27,376 nt of DNA from Larix sibirica (taxonomy: Eukaryota > Streptophyta > Pinopsida > Pinales > Pinaceae), in contig NWUY0304389082.1 of NCBI GenBank assembly GCA_004151065.3, positions 1 through 27,376 on the forward strand, in the 5' to 3' direction. The notes beneath the pieces are model-generated. The model saw only the letters and a list, made by a program, of their open reading frames with translations. It did not search any database and was not told the DNA's origin. Position numbers and translations under genes: made by a program. Shown one piece after another: positions 1-9,834 of this stretch (its first letter is position 1; each line of letters opens with the position of its first letter).

Positions 1-372
1 CAGCATAAGTTGAAGGAGCATTATTCCCATAAGCATCATTTGAACTAGCATTGTTCCCAGCATCAGTTCCAGGAGAATTGACATAATAAGTTGAAGGGGC
101 AGCATTCCCAAGAGCAGCCTTACCAGAAGCACCAGTTTCACCAACATTTCCATCATAAGTTTAAGAAGCATTATTCCCAGCAAAAGTAGCATTTGAAAGA
201 GCAGTTCCAAGAGCAGTTGAACCGGTTTCCTCATTCCCAGTAGAATCCCCAGACCCCCATTAGCACTTGAATAAGCAGCAGTTCCTGTAGCACCAGTTGT
301 TGTTGAACCTACAGCAGCCCCGGAAACACCTGTTGAACTAGCCCCTGCAGAATCAAAAGAAGAAGTCTTCAT
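1..372 (-). pseudogene. Gly/Ala/Ser/Thr/Asn-rich repetitive coding relic, open at the left edge
   Basis: On the minus strand a frame opens with ATG at 372-370 and has no stop through base 1 (124 codons, unfinished). The first 40 or so residues are almost only Gly, Ala, Ser, Thr, Val and Tyr, beginning MKTSSFDSAGASSTGVSGAA. After a G-run near 247-258 the open frame turns into an artificial Leu/Met-rich one, while the Gly/Ala/Ser/Thr/Asn character continues in the neighbouring frame (for example GETGASGKAALGNAAPSTYY). That second frame has a single TAA at about 163-165. This pattern implies one frameshift in a formerly repetitive coding array. Repeated words are GGNAA, GNNAS and STY. I recognise no family; low-complexity proteins of this composition occur in many lineages. 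The same composition and the word actggtgcttctggta recur at 9835-10470 on the other strand. Whether it was ever translated is unknown. Confidence 0.45.
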
Positions 373-477
373 TCACGAACTTACACTGACGTTACCTTCT
401 TTTGGATTGAAATCTTGCCGAATACTCTTAGTTTCCTACCTTTGCTACCCCAATTGCTGGATTAAATGGCTGGACGA
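373..477. other. Spacer, nothing recognised
   Basis: Unassigned DNA between the Gly/Ala/Ser/Thr relic and the nested repeat field. It would hold the 5' flank of the minus-strand frame that starts at 372, but I see no clear promoter or ribosome-binding motif in it. Confidence 0.5.
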
Positions 478-1800
478 CAAACGTATCTATGCAAAATCTA
501 GGTAGATTAATCTGGCTTTCACAAGCACAAGGCTAGCACCCCAAACCAACATAGATATGCCGAGGTTAAACCCAGGTTATGCAAATCCAAGTGCAGACGT
601 ATAGATGCAAGTTCAAGTGTAAACGTCTCTATGGCAATATAATATATGAAATAAATCTAGTCTCTCTTTTCATGGCGAGTAAACGTATCTATGGCGACAT
701 ATAGTAACTAGGTTGTAGTAGGGTAGATATGGCTGCAACGAGGTATGCTGGTTGTGTTAGGTTTCCAAGAAGGTTCTCCTATGGGGCAAAGGAATGGAGA
801 CTAGATCGATTATTTGGTTTTTTGTTCTTCAAAGGAAAGGTTGTTCCAAGTGGAGTTATATCCAGTTGAGAACTAGAGTTTCTATGGTGCACTCAATCCA
901 AGTATAAAACATAGATATGTGACATCGTACCAACCTATAGCTTATTCACTAGAGCTCAGAGAGATAGGGTTCAGAAAGGTGAAACGTCTCTATGGCACCA
1001 TCATATGTGAAATAGATCTCTATTGTTCTCTTTGTTTTTCATGGCAAGTAAGTCTATATTTGACATCGTGTATGAACACGTAGGGACCATACAAAGTAGT
1101 AGAGTAACCAATCTGACACTACAGCTAAAGCCAATTAGCTAGCTTTAGGTATTCTCTTTTTCCCAATAATGGGAGACTATAGTTCTTCTTAGCCGGGTTA
1201 TGGAGAGCGGAAGGAGACTAGCCTTTGGCAAGGGGCTTTGTCTAGGAGTGAAATTAGAGTTATAGAGAAATAGAATCGGATTGAAAGGGACAAGGTGAAA
1301 CGTCTATATGGCAACATCATATGTGAAAACGTGGATATGCTACTAGTCTAAAGAGTCATTCTTAGCTTTAGTTAGATGCAGACGTAGATATGGCAACATC
1401 ATATGTGAAATAAGATCTATTGTTCTCTTTGTTTAGCTGTTCATGGCAAGTAAAAGTATCTATGCCGATATTGTATATGAACACGTAGGCACCAGACCAA
1501 GTAGAGTCACCAAGCGGATGATTCTCTTAGCCCAGCTTTTACATCGGCAACCTGGCTTAGTAGTGGCTAGTAGGGGAAAATAAGTTTCTTATTTTTGTAG
1601 TTCTGTCTGCTATGGCTTCTGCTAGTGAGTTCTCCCGGCTAGGTCTTCTCCGAGGACAAGTTCAACGTATAGATGGCAATCCAGAGAGTTAACGTTCTCT
1701 ATGCAACATCGTATATTAACATATCTATATGCAAGTATAAGGATATTAGTTCTCTGGTTCTATAAAAACGTATGTATGCAACATCATATGTTGACGTATT
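478..1800 (+). repeat. Nested degenerate repeat field (ACGT-ATCTATGGC family)
   Basis: The core word, roughly AAACGTATCTATGGCAACAT followed by CATATGTGAAA, recurs many times with drift. Copies lie near 478-494, 548-560, 595-610, 619-653, 679-702, 906-930, 980-1014, 1049-1084, 1296-1342, 1378-1412, 1450-1493 and 1664-1797. A higher-order unit of about 85-130 bp is visible at 619-702, 980-1110 and 1379-1520: core copy, then an ATCTATTGTTCTCTTTG-like linker, then catggcaagtaa, a second core copy and, in the latter two, gaacacgtagg. The higher-order units start about 360 and 400 bp apart. Many differences are CG to CA or TG (aacgtag versus aacatag), as expected of decay at methylated CpG, although simple drift is also possible. 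No coding potential was seen. The family is not one I can name. Confidence 0.85.
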
Positions 1801-2165
1801 TCTTTGTTGATCGGATTGTGCATCTTCAGATACAATTGAAAGTGGAAAAGTGAAAATGTGAAATTAGGACCCGGAGAGGGCGCTATCCCGAGGTAGAGGG
1901 GAGGAGGTTTTATTTAACTGGTAGCGGATCCAAGTAGTATTCAGTTGAGCCCGGCCGGTATCCGATATCCCATCCCAGCGGAAAAGAGGAGCCCAGCTGA
2001 TTCGAGCAGCAATGATAAGGATTTTCAATTCTGTTCTAACTTAAACTTACCTGGGCCAAGCCAAACCAAGGATTCTATTTCACAAAATAAATGTCTGGCT
2101 CTGAGATGATAACAAATTACAACAATAGCAAGGAAGTATAGATTGAAAAGTTAATGTATATATGT
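1801..2165. other. Gene-free spacer
   Basis: About 365 bp of unassigned sequence. It includes a short GC-rich stretch around 1865-2000 and AT-rich flanks. No gene, RNA or clear repeat is supported. Confidence 0.5.
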
Positions 2166-2188
2166 GAGAGTGAAAACGTAGATATGGC
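2166..2188 (+). repeat. Outlying copy of the ACGT-ATCTATGGC family
   Basis: The stretch gtgaaaacgtagatatggca matches the variant core seen at 1329-1342 and 1378-1395. It lies about 370 bp beyond the last copy of the main field, which is close to the spacing between the higher-order units. Confidence 0.65.
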
Positions 2189-2455
2189 AGGTCGAATAGA
2201 GGCAGGCAGGTTCATGAGAGAGAGCTGGAATCACCTTACATTCTAATGGGTTATTATATGGTCCCAGAGAGAGCGAGACACGGGCCCAGTAGCATGGAGA
2301 TTGGGCCTTTGACAACTGAACATAAAAGGGATACAAATGTAATTTGAAAGAAAAACACTATGTGTAGTGGCTTCATTAGAGCTTATTGAAGGAGAGCAAT
2401 ATATGGAACTGGTTAATGATGATGCGCAGAGTTCATTCATCGAAAACATTTTGAA

Positions 2456-3060
2456 TTGGAGGAAAAAATCTTATTTAATCCCATGGTGGATGGAGAGTTG
2501 CGTTGGTGGAGCATCTGTTCTTTTGACACGCATTCAAATGAAGCCCTGGAAAGATGGAAAAATAGGTTGTATGAATTATCCAGCCGAAGGTGCGCGAGAA
2601 TGAAAAAGTTAGTACGCTGGATCATGTCTGAGTTACATGATCTTCCATGGTTTGACAGAACAGGATGGGTAGACATCTTCGTAGGGAGTGTTTGAGGCTC
2701 AGAGGCTTTAGTCCATGGTTGCAACAGTTAAGGGAACACCTATGCACTAGTGGGTGATGCATCGCGTGGAGTTGAATGACTAGCTACAGGTGGTACAATG
2801 CATTTAAGTGAGGTTTAACCCTCATAAGATTTGGAGTTAAGTAATAGGTATAAGGGTATTTACATGGTGCCAAGGAGTTGGTACATCCAAGAATAGATCT
2901 AATAAAAACATGAATTTGGGAGTAGTCGAGTACCCAGTTCTGTGCAACGTTCATATTTACATTGCATGACCTCATGCTGAAAGTGGTGTTGTACCACATG
3001 AATAATTTTATTTTCAAGCAAAAGCCTTGGCATCCTGCACAGGGAGTGGTTTGCACATAC
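2456..3060 (+). pseudogene. Decayed Ty3/Gypsy-type gag capsid fragment
   Basis: In an intact element this region would encode the capsid part of Gag, which assembles the retrotransposon particle. Frame 2456-2695 reads through an Arg-rich helix (SRRCARMKKLVRWIMSELHD) into DLPWFDRTG-VDIFV, the typical start of the capsid domain. A one-base shift near 2681-2693 moves the match to frame 2691-2816: FEAQRL, then VKGTP-x-x-stop-W-x-x-H, then ELND and VRF. This fits the plant Gypsy signature in which TPARWW-x-x-H is followed by a D-W and an M-x-[LIV]-RF segment. Stops stand at 2709, 2748, 2781 and 2805; two of them (2748, 2781) replace the expected Trp (TGG to TAG). A further frame from 2861 has VPRSWYIQE (2867-2893), resembling the conserved P-x-x-WY-x-E of the same domain. 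It is truncated at both ends, with no pol or LTR seen beside it. Recognition is from remembered family motifs, not a search. Confidence 0.62.
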
Positions 3061-4922
3061 CTTATTAAATTGGCAAAGTAAAATAAACCTGTGTATTGTT
3101 TAAAAGCGAATGGGGATTACATTCCTGAAGAAGACAATCCCTCAAAACTCAAATCAATGAAAACAAGGGGGATGGAATTAAAGGCTATAGGGGCAAAGGT
3201 TTCAGTATATTCAATTCATTCTACTATGGCTCTACTTAATTAATTAGGGATAATACATTAGTACGGATACAATTACCTAAGCTATTAGTCTGAGTGACTG
3301 ATCAGCTTCAACCTGCTTAATACTAGTATCCCATCTCGTATTATATATAATCATAATAAAATAAAGTAAGTAAGCAGTACGTTATCTGTGTTATGTTAAT
3401 TAGAGATAAAACAATATGGTAAATATGAATACTATGGATATTACTCTTATTTAACCACACAATCTACACGTATCCCCTAATGATGTATGTTTATAGGAGA
3501 GATGCATGTTTCAGATAGAACTAAGACCATCGAATTGCTTGTACTAAGAGCTTGAACAGTATGAATACCACAACTATTGAATCATCTAAGCTGCTTTGTA
3601 TAAGAACAGAGTGTTCTGCTTATGTTCTAATCACGATAGCTCATATGTTCTGAATAAACAGGACCTTTTTACGAGCTTAGTACCATTTATTGACCCTTTC
3701 TGAGCCTAATTAAACAAGATTAAATACTAATAGTAAACGTACACGAGTTTAGTCAGTATTAATAAGGTAAGTATTAACATAATGTATGATAAGCTCGGCA
3801 TATACGAAATAACAGTAAGTGATTTATTACGGATCTGCTTAACCTATATACTTGTATGATCTTAGACTCATAGAACCAAGCCCCTTACTTTATACTACAA
3901 CTTATATGTATACGTTAATTACTTATATGTTTTAATTCATGAAATCTATAACACTAATGGCTGTAATAAGCACATGGTATGTACCCTTATTTACATAAGA
4001 TTAATACCAGTCAAAGTAATTATTACACTAGTCGAAGTTAGTAACCAGTAATCACAATACTAGTATATAAAATACCATTGGTGTTAAAGCTTGGTCCCAC
4101 TTTTTCACCAGTACTATCGGCTTATTCCCGTAATCTAAAGAGCATTATAAATAAGGGTTACTACTGGGTTAGGATGGTAATGATAACAAGCTTAGTAATG
4201 GTATATGATTTCACACATCACTTACTTTACCTAATATATGGTATGCTTTTTTACTGATAAATGATCTCGATACTGTATCTAAACGTAATGTGATAACCTA
4301 TGTAATCAAGCTTGTATAATATAATAAGCTGTACTCCAGTATAATTGATACCCTTTTCATACTATTGTCATAACAAATTTTGTTCCATTGCTTGTAGAGA
4401 AAATAGTACTAGTTATTCCCATAAAAAAGGTAACATTAATATGATGTATGGGCTGTAATGGTGATATTACTCTGATTAGGACAGAACACCAGTATTACGG
4501 ATATCAGCTTTCCCTCTCGGGACTCTTTGATTTATGCCTCACGGGGATTCCTCACGGGTAAACTCTCTTATTTATACCTAACGGGGGCCATTTTGGATCA
4601 TGCCAGTAATATTATTGAGCAAACGGTCATCCAAGGAATAACATGGCCTGGAACGAACCTTATGACCTGGATAATATTATATTCTAAATTCTTGTGCAGA
4701 CCTCAGAGATTCATAATATTCTTTACCCAGAGGTATATTCATATTTATTGAAAGGATAGACAAATTGCTGAGTGTCAGTAAGAAATTGAAAAGGTTAAGG
4801 ATATAATTAACTTCTCCTTACCCATTCAGTGCAACAGCCTAGTTCTTTTAAGGTTATATGCGCAACTGCCTCCTAGAGTCTTCTATTTACTGTTTTTTCA
4901 GGGCTCAGCCCGCATCTATAAA
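3061..4922. other. AT-rich gene-free block
   Basis: About 1.9 kb with GC near 30 percent over long stretches, clearly lower than its surroundings. Short words recur loosely (actagta, aagcttagta, tattaat, gataccctttt), for example near 3321, 3725, 4025, 4058, 4110 and 4405. I cannot define a repeat unit or period. The longest open frame, 4527-4751, looks like chance. The block may be a strongly decayed repeat array or imported AT-rich DNA. Confidence 0.5.
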
Positions 4923-4979
4923 CCTTTAATACTCTTAACCTCCCTTACCCTTTAATACTCTTAACCTTCCTTACCCTTA
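4923..4979 (+). repeat. 26-bp tandem repeat, two copies plus a partial
   Basis: Copies lie at 4923-4948 and 4949-4974 and differ by one base (cctccc versus ccttcc). A third copy begins with cctta and breaks off. The near identity points to a recent slippage or recombination event, unlike the older degenerate arrays in the window. Confidence 0.92.
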
Positions 4980-5448
4980 AATAAATGGAATAATAATTTG
5001 ACCTTGCCTGGCATTACTTCAATTTGGAGAGCTCGCAGCATCTATGAAAATTTTTTATCCATAAACACCAGAAGCAAGGGACGAAGTCCTCGCCTAGCAT
5101 ACCTTCCAGCAGATAAATACCCAGATTATGATGTTACTAATCGAGAAACATAGCCCATAGCATGCCTTTGCTCGGTTGCTTCATATATAGATGAAATCCT
5201 TTACTAGGGGCGGCTCCTCTATACTTTGCTTGGATGGATCGGATATAGGTTTTTACTTGGCTAGGGGGTTTTCGATTGGCTATCGTCTCTCCTGGGCCTT
5301 AAGTTGTAGTAGCTTAGGGCCTAGCTTCTTCGTGTATAAAGGTAGTATAATAAAAGGGAGGGATAGCCGCCCCCTACTACCCAACAAGATTGACTCTCAT
5401 AACCATCTCAGCGAAAGTTCCAGCTTACCAAAAGAATCTTATAACCGA
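4980..5448. other. Gene-free spacer
   Basis: Unassigned sequence. A plus-strand open frame at 5191-5571 overlaps the gag relic on the opposite strand and shows no recognisable domain, so I treat it as a shadow. The part nearest 5449 may hold unrecognisable 3' gag or protease sequence of that relic. Confidence 0.45.
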
Positions 5449-6139
5449 TCAACCTCTTTTATCTCTATCTTCTCCCGTTCTCGCACCTCCTTTAGACACG
5501 ACATGTACATGCACAGGTCCCTTCAACTTTTGTTCCTCACGTGGCTCAACTATTATAATGTTCTATTATAATGTTGCAGTGCCCCGTAATCTCTTCCCAT
5601 TTTTCTACGAGCTCAGGGTAGTCCTCTGTCACGTGATCGTAAATGTGACAGTACGCACAAAACATGCGGGGTTTGGTACAGAACCATGCCAAGTGGCCCG
5701 TCTCTCCACAGTTGAAGCAGATGGGTTTCCATCCCCCTCCACTGTATCCTCCTTGGAAGCCACCACCTCATCCTCCACCACTACTATCCTATATGCCCTA
5801 AACTCTATAGGAATATACAGTGTGCTATTTCATCAACTCTAATGCAGGGTAGATATTCACATCGTGTCCCACTGATTTATAGAATTCATAGAATGGGGTG
5901 TGTGTGGTCTTTTGGTGCTTTTGTAGTGTTGGGTAGTGGGGAGGTACGTGGCCCCATTGTCTGCAAATATCACACCATTCCGTCTAAGTTCCCGCAGGAA
6001 ATGGGTTTGGCGCGCCAGTTGCAGTATAGTTTCCAAGCGTTGGACATTCATTTTAATGGTGACCTTCTATGCGGCACAGGGTGCACCATACATTCTCATG
6101 CACAACTTTTCCTTTGGTCATTTCTTGCAATTGCATCAT
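5449..6139 (-). pseudogene. LTR-retrotransposon gag relic with four CCHC zinc knuckles
   Basis: Read on the minus strand from 6139 down. The knuckles are: CTLCRIEGHH-stop-NEC (6085-6044), an intact C-x2-C-x4-H-x4-C; CDICRQWGHVPPHY (5974-5933), last Cys now Tyr; YEFYKSVGHDVNIY (5890-5849), all three Cys now Tyr; then a Gly-rich linker (about 5779-5732) and an intact CFNCGETGHLAWFC (5719-5678). MFCAYC and an acidic ELVEKWEE segment follow. A perfect 13-bp tandem duplication (5550-5562, 5563-5575) breaks the frame. After it come VEPREEQ and VVSKGGARTGED, the conserved stretch after the knuckles in this plant Gag group. Stops also stand at 6053, 5984, 5825, 5798, 5789, 5768 and 5449. The knuckles bind nucleic acid during packaging. 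Neither LTR nor protease/RT is visible. The family match is from recalled motifs; the knuckle spacing is plain in the sequence. Confidence 0.85.
5550..5575 (+). repeat. Perfect 13-bp tandem duplication inside the gag relic
   Basis: The unit ctattataatgtt occurs at 5550-5562 and again at 5563-5575. Thirteen bases is not a multiple of three, so this duplication alone explains the shift between the reading frames on either side. Confidence 0.95.
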
Positions 6140-6446
6140 CAGGACGGGCTGAGCACTGATTCCTAATGAGGTATAATAAATTGATAATTATTTTCGGTAA
6201 GACCATTAACTGAGAACTTAGTATTTCAAGTTATAACTCATGAGTTCCTTACCTTCTAACTATAGAAATAAAGGGAGGATAACTTACCCATCATCTGTAT
6301 TCAAGTTAGTTCAATATCTTCGCTCTAATTTAGTTATTTCCTCCTCCCTAATGATTCGTAAAAAGGTATGTTTATTGACCTTAGATTATACCTTTTTCCC
6401 ATCTGTGATGGAGTTATAACTTAAGGATATGAATGAGACATAATAC

Positions 6447-6528
6447 AAGGTATATCCACTCAATTGTTTAGATGTATCGAACAACAAAAAATTATTTGAA
6501 TGAAGGTATATCCACTCAATCGTTTAGA
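6447..6528 (+). repeat. 26-bp direct repeat, period 56
   Basis: The word aaggtatatccactcaa followed by t/c-tgtttaga-like sequence occurs at 6447-6472 and 6503-6528 with one mismatch. The intervening 30 bp are not duplicated elsewhere in view. Confidence 0.88.
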
Positions 6529-7400
6529 ATCAGGGTTCGGGGCGTAGATAAGGTATTAACACCGGTTGTGATAAATCACCTTTTACTCGCATACACTTTA
6601 TTAAAGGACCTCTAATGAGAAAGAAATAATAAGGGAGGGGTAATTGATTGCTCGGTCCAGCAGCTATAGTTGAATCTTTCTGTTTGGATGGACAATGTGC
6701 TGGTAGAACTCTAATAAGGGTGGGGAATTGTTAACTCGTTACTTCTCCTTCTGGACCGGGTAGAATATAAGCCAAAGCACCCGGGGGTGTAAAGGGTGGC
6801 TCCTCTGGCCAAAGCTGTCATACTTAACCTCTCTCCTGCTTTCATACTTTTGTTTTTCTCGGGATGTCTTCCGGATCCTTCCTTTTTATACTACCGAGTT
6901 AGCTATGGCCCCTCAACTACTATAGTTATCCATCCTGAACTTTCATCTGTATTATTTATTTGTTTAGCTTCCTTCCCTATCCAATGGAGTCGCGTTCACT
7001 CTACCGGAGCTCCCTTAAATAAGGAGGACCAGATATCTCTGCCTAACGTTGATTCCCGGCCTGAACTGAACACCCCCTGGTAACAGCCGCCTTCCTAATC
7101 CTTCTGGCCGGAGCTAGATTAGTTACAATCGGTTGAACGAACAGGGTAGTGGGACTTCCATGAAAGCATGCTCGTTCCGAGGGCTAGATAAAGCATGTGC
7201 CCGTTTATTCATAACCTCTAGAGCAAGAAGCTGGCTGGTATTTTGTTTTAAGCATTCCTCCCATCCATCGTTCATCACGTTTTACCGGACTAGGACCACC
7301 CAGAGATAGTTGTGGGAGGCTATCCAACTAATCTAGCTCGAGCATGCTTTCTAGAATCTAGTATCCGAATCCAATTCCTAGTGATGTTATTCTCCCCTCC

Positions 7401-7445
7401 CGGTAGTGAGATTGTTCTCGGCTAGTGAGATTGTTCCCGGCTACC
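7401..7445 (+). repeat. 18-19 bp tandem repeat
   Basis: cggtagtgagattgttct (7401-7418) is followed by cggctagtgagattgttcc (7419-7437) and then cggctacc, the start of a third copy. Confidence 0.85.
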
Positions 7446-7953
7446 AACGACTAGCTATCCCTCGGTCCAGCTGAAGATAAGATCTTGCCTGGGGGTGAAG
7501 GCCCTAACTTCAGGATGGTCCGGTTGAACGAACTAAAGATTCTACTTTTAGCATTGCTATTAGGACAGGAACTTAACCTGGAGGTGTAGGATGGAGCACC
7601 CCCTGGATGGATTTAATCCGAGCATAAATCGGCAGGGCGAAAGAGCCGAACTTCAGGGCGGTCAATTTGTTATTCTTACATCCAGCTTGCCTTCCTTACC
7701 ATCCCGGCGGAACTTTACTCTTATCTCCCACAGGATAGAAAAAAAGCATCGATAAGGTGGGGCGATGGAGAGAATGAAGCTCGTCCGTTAGTCGTCCGTT
7801 ACCTCACTTACGGTTGTTGCCTAACTCCATCCTTCACCCCCAGGTAGTTGGATGGAAGCTCGTCACCATCCATTTTCTTTTATGAAACCATCTTAAAATG
7901 CTATGATTCTTTAAGTAAACGTCACTTTATAAGTTCAGTGGGGTTCTGATCCA

Positions 7954-8450
7954 TTGAGATTTATAACTAAAATTGTCTTTAGGGAACTCGCTTCTTTTCA
8001 GAAGAGATGTGAACTACGCGCGGCCCTTCTTCATTCTCCCAAAGCCTTATGGCGTACTCTTTTTCTCCGCCACTTACATCTCCCACAAACCTTGACCTCC
8101 ATCCAATCCCTCTTCACCCATATGGCTACACTTTATGATGTCCCCAGGCAGCCTCAGGTTGTTGTAATGCCCCCCTATCCTCGCGCCACTACTTGTTCTT
8201 CTATACAGTTATCCAACAGGCAGTGTGGGAGTTGAACACTAATAGAGCAGCCTACGATAAGGGATTCCAAACAGAATTCTTCAAACATGATATATTTTCT
8301 ATTATAGGATACATTGTTGATTTATTTAACCGTGTTGTTTGCTCGAGGTTTTCACAGGTCTGGTCCCACCATACTATTCACCTGATACACAAATTGGGAT
8401 TCAGGTCTAATCCGAACAATTATAGGACGATCCACCACGCAGGATTATAA
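7954..8450 (+). pseudogene. LINE (non-LTR retrotransposon) ORF2 fragment: linker and start of the reverse transcriptase
   Basis: Intact ORF2 proteins copy their RNA into DNA at the insertion site. Frame 7954-8165 gives a basic linker, FRELASFQKRCELRAALLHS, then PKALWR and SLFTHMATLYDVP, which fits the segment between endonuclease and RT in plant LINE proteins. A frameshift lies between about 8165 and 8190. Frame 8187-8450 then carries RT motifs 0 and 1: AVWELNTNRAAYDKGFQTEF, EFFKHD, DLFNRVV, SRFSQVWSHHTIHLIHKLGF and finally PNNYRTI. Motif 1 keeps the Asn-Tyr-Arg core. The sequence stops matching after NYRTI (about 8435), so the catalytic F-x-DD region is missing, either deleted or never captured. 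No poly(A) tail or target-site duplication is apparent. Ancestry is clear from motif order; which LINE clade cannot be told by eye. Confidence 0.8.
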
Positions 8451-8994
8451 GTGCCCAGGAGTCATCCAGGAGTCACCAGGACTCGATCCAACAGTCGATG
8501 CCTGTTGGCTGAGTGAGGCACTCAATCGCAGAGTAGGACATAAGGAAACGCTATCTTGACCTAATAAAAACTTATGGTTAGCTACCCATTGGATAACAAA
8601 CTAATGGTTGCCCACAAAAAAGAAATAGAACGCTTTTTATTTCTAGAAAGTCGGGGGTTCCGGGGTTCCACCAACAGCCTCAAATATAGAAGTTATTATG
8701 CTGTCATAGCTGGGCTGCAATACTCCGTTTGGTTAATTGGCTTGGCTCCCAGTTATTTTCAATCCTCTCCCTTTTGTTCTTCGCGGCTCGTTTCCTCGCC
8801 CCTCTAATTAAACATTCTCATATAATATATCATCTTTATAAGGTACAGGGCATAAGTTATCATCGGCGCACTCAAAGTGGATTTTATTCTTACTGAACTA
8901 GGCCCTTTTAAGGAAGTTCCTCGATAGCCGGGATGCAATCGATTGGACATTTACCTTTGCTTGCTTACTTTTTATATTTAATAAATAAACCGCC
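8451..8994. other. Gene-free spacer after the LINE fragment
   Basis: An open frame at 8574-8807 has no recognisable RT motif and I do not support it as part of the LINE. Short doublets appear near 8458-8485 (ccaggagtcatccaggagtcaccagg), a small local duplication. Nothing else is supported. Confidence 0.45.
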
Positions 8995-9240
8995 CGATAA
9001 AGATAGAAATAACCCCACCCAAGTTAACAACTGCCTGATTTACTAGTTGTGCCCAATTCCAATAGCCCGATTCAATTGTTGGGACCGATTGCCTTCTTGA
9101 GGACTATTCACTTAGTGAGCCCAATTTCCCTATTTATCATAATTGACTTTGTGCACCCGATTCCTACCAATTAACCCTTTTATGAACGATTCCTTCTTGT
9201 TAACTATTCTCTAGTTGATACCAATTGCCTACCTTATAAT
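8995..9240 (+). repeat. Degenerate tandem repeat block (ACTATTCACTAGTTG / CCCAATTCC words)
   Basis: Two words alternate with drift: an actatt-x-act-agttg element (near 9040, 9103, 9205) and a gccc-gattcc element (near 9049, 9066, 9087, 9118, 9158, 9186, 9221). The spacing of the larger pattern is roughly 60-110 bp and irregular. No frame stays open. This looks like a fossil minisatellite. Confidence 0.6.
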
Positions 9241-9834
9241 AAACTTATCACCTTAAAATAGGAAGGAGATCTTACTGCCGCTTACACAATTTGCCATCCA
9301 CTTGGGATGGAGCTGGGGCGGGTGACTACATCTGCCGAAATAACATCATGTGACTGGAAGCCATACTACAGACCGACGGATCGACTGAGATGCGATACGC
9401 ATTCTGCTATTGGCTGATTACCATAACACCAGGTCTTTACACATGAAGGAGGCCTTGTCGGGAGTACTTTTAGGGAGTCATTGGGTCTTCAGACTCTCTC
9501 CCTACCACTTTGTTCAAGTGGCTTGTACGATGGCGGCCCTCGTACCTCGTAACCTCGGTCGAGCGGGTTTGTATCCTCGCCCCCTTGCCCCTCATTACAC
9601 ACTGGTTGGTTTACGCCGAGAGGATATCCAAGGAATAAGGTACCTATTACTGCTTATAATACACGGGAACACGCTGTTAGCTACCGCTAGCCAATAGTTT
9701 ATGCTGCTGATGCACTCGATCCAGGTGGCGGCGATGCCAGAGCTGGGGGGCTTGGTTACTCTCCACTGATTCTTCGCGAACACGCTGCGCTTAGCGCTAT
9801 TTACTCCCTAACACCCACAACTGGCCAATAAAGG
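9241..9834. other. Unassigned block with an open frame and small doublets
   Basis: The plus-strand frame 9410-9697 (95 codons) stays open, but I recognise no domain and its context gives no support. The word gaacacgctg occurs at 9666-9675 and 9778-9787, each time followed by a degenerate gcgct/gctag-like stretch. The word gatgca-c/g-tcgatccaggt at about 9708 recurs at about 17631. Confidence 0.4.

Larger units (their letters stand above)
6140..7953. other. Gene-free mosaic spacer with small repeats
   Basis: About 1.8 kb with no recognisable gene. The open frame 6796-7083 matches nothing I know. It contains the 26-bp direct repeat at 6447/6503, the tandem repeat at 7401-7440, paired words such as ctcggtccagc (near 6651 and 7461) and cggttgaacgaac (near 7128 and 7522), and two aataaggg-GGGG-aatt versions near 6628 and 6713. 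This suggests old local duplications that have since drifted. Confidence 0.5.

Noticed and set aside
5191-6166. Plus-strand open frames of 76-150 codons
   Set aside because: They are antisense to the gag relic, whose zinc knuckles are unambiguous on the minus strand.
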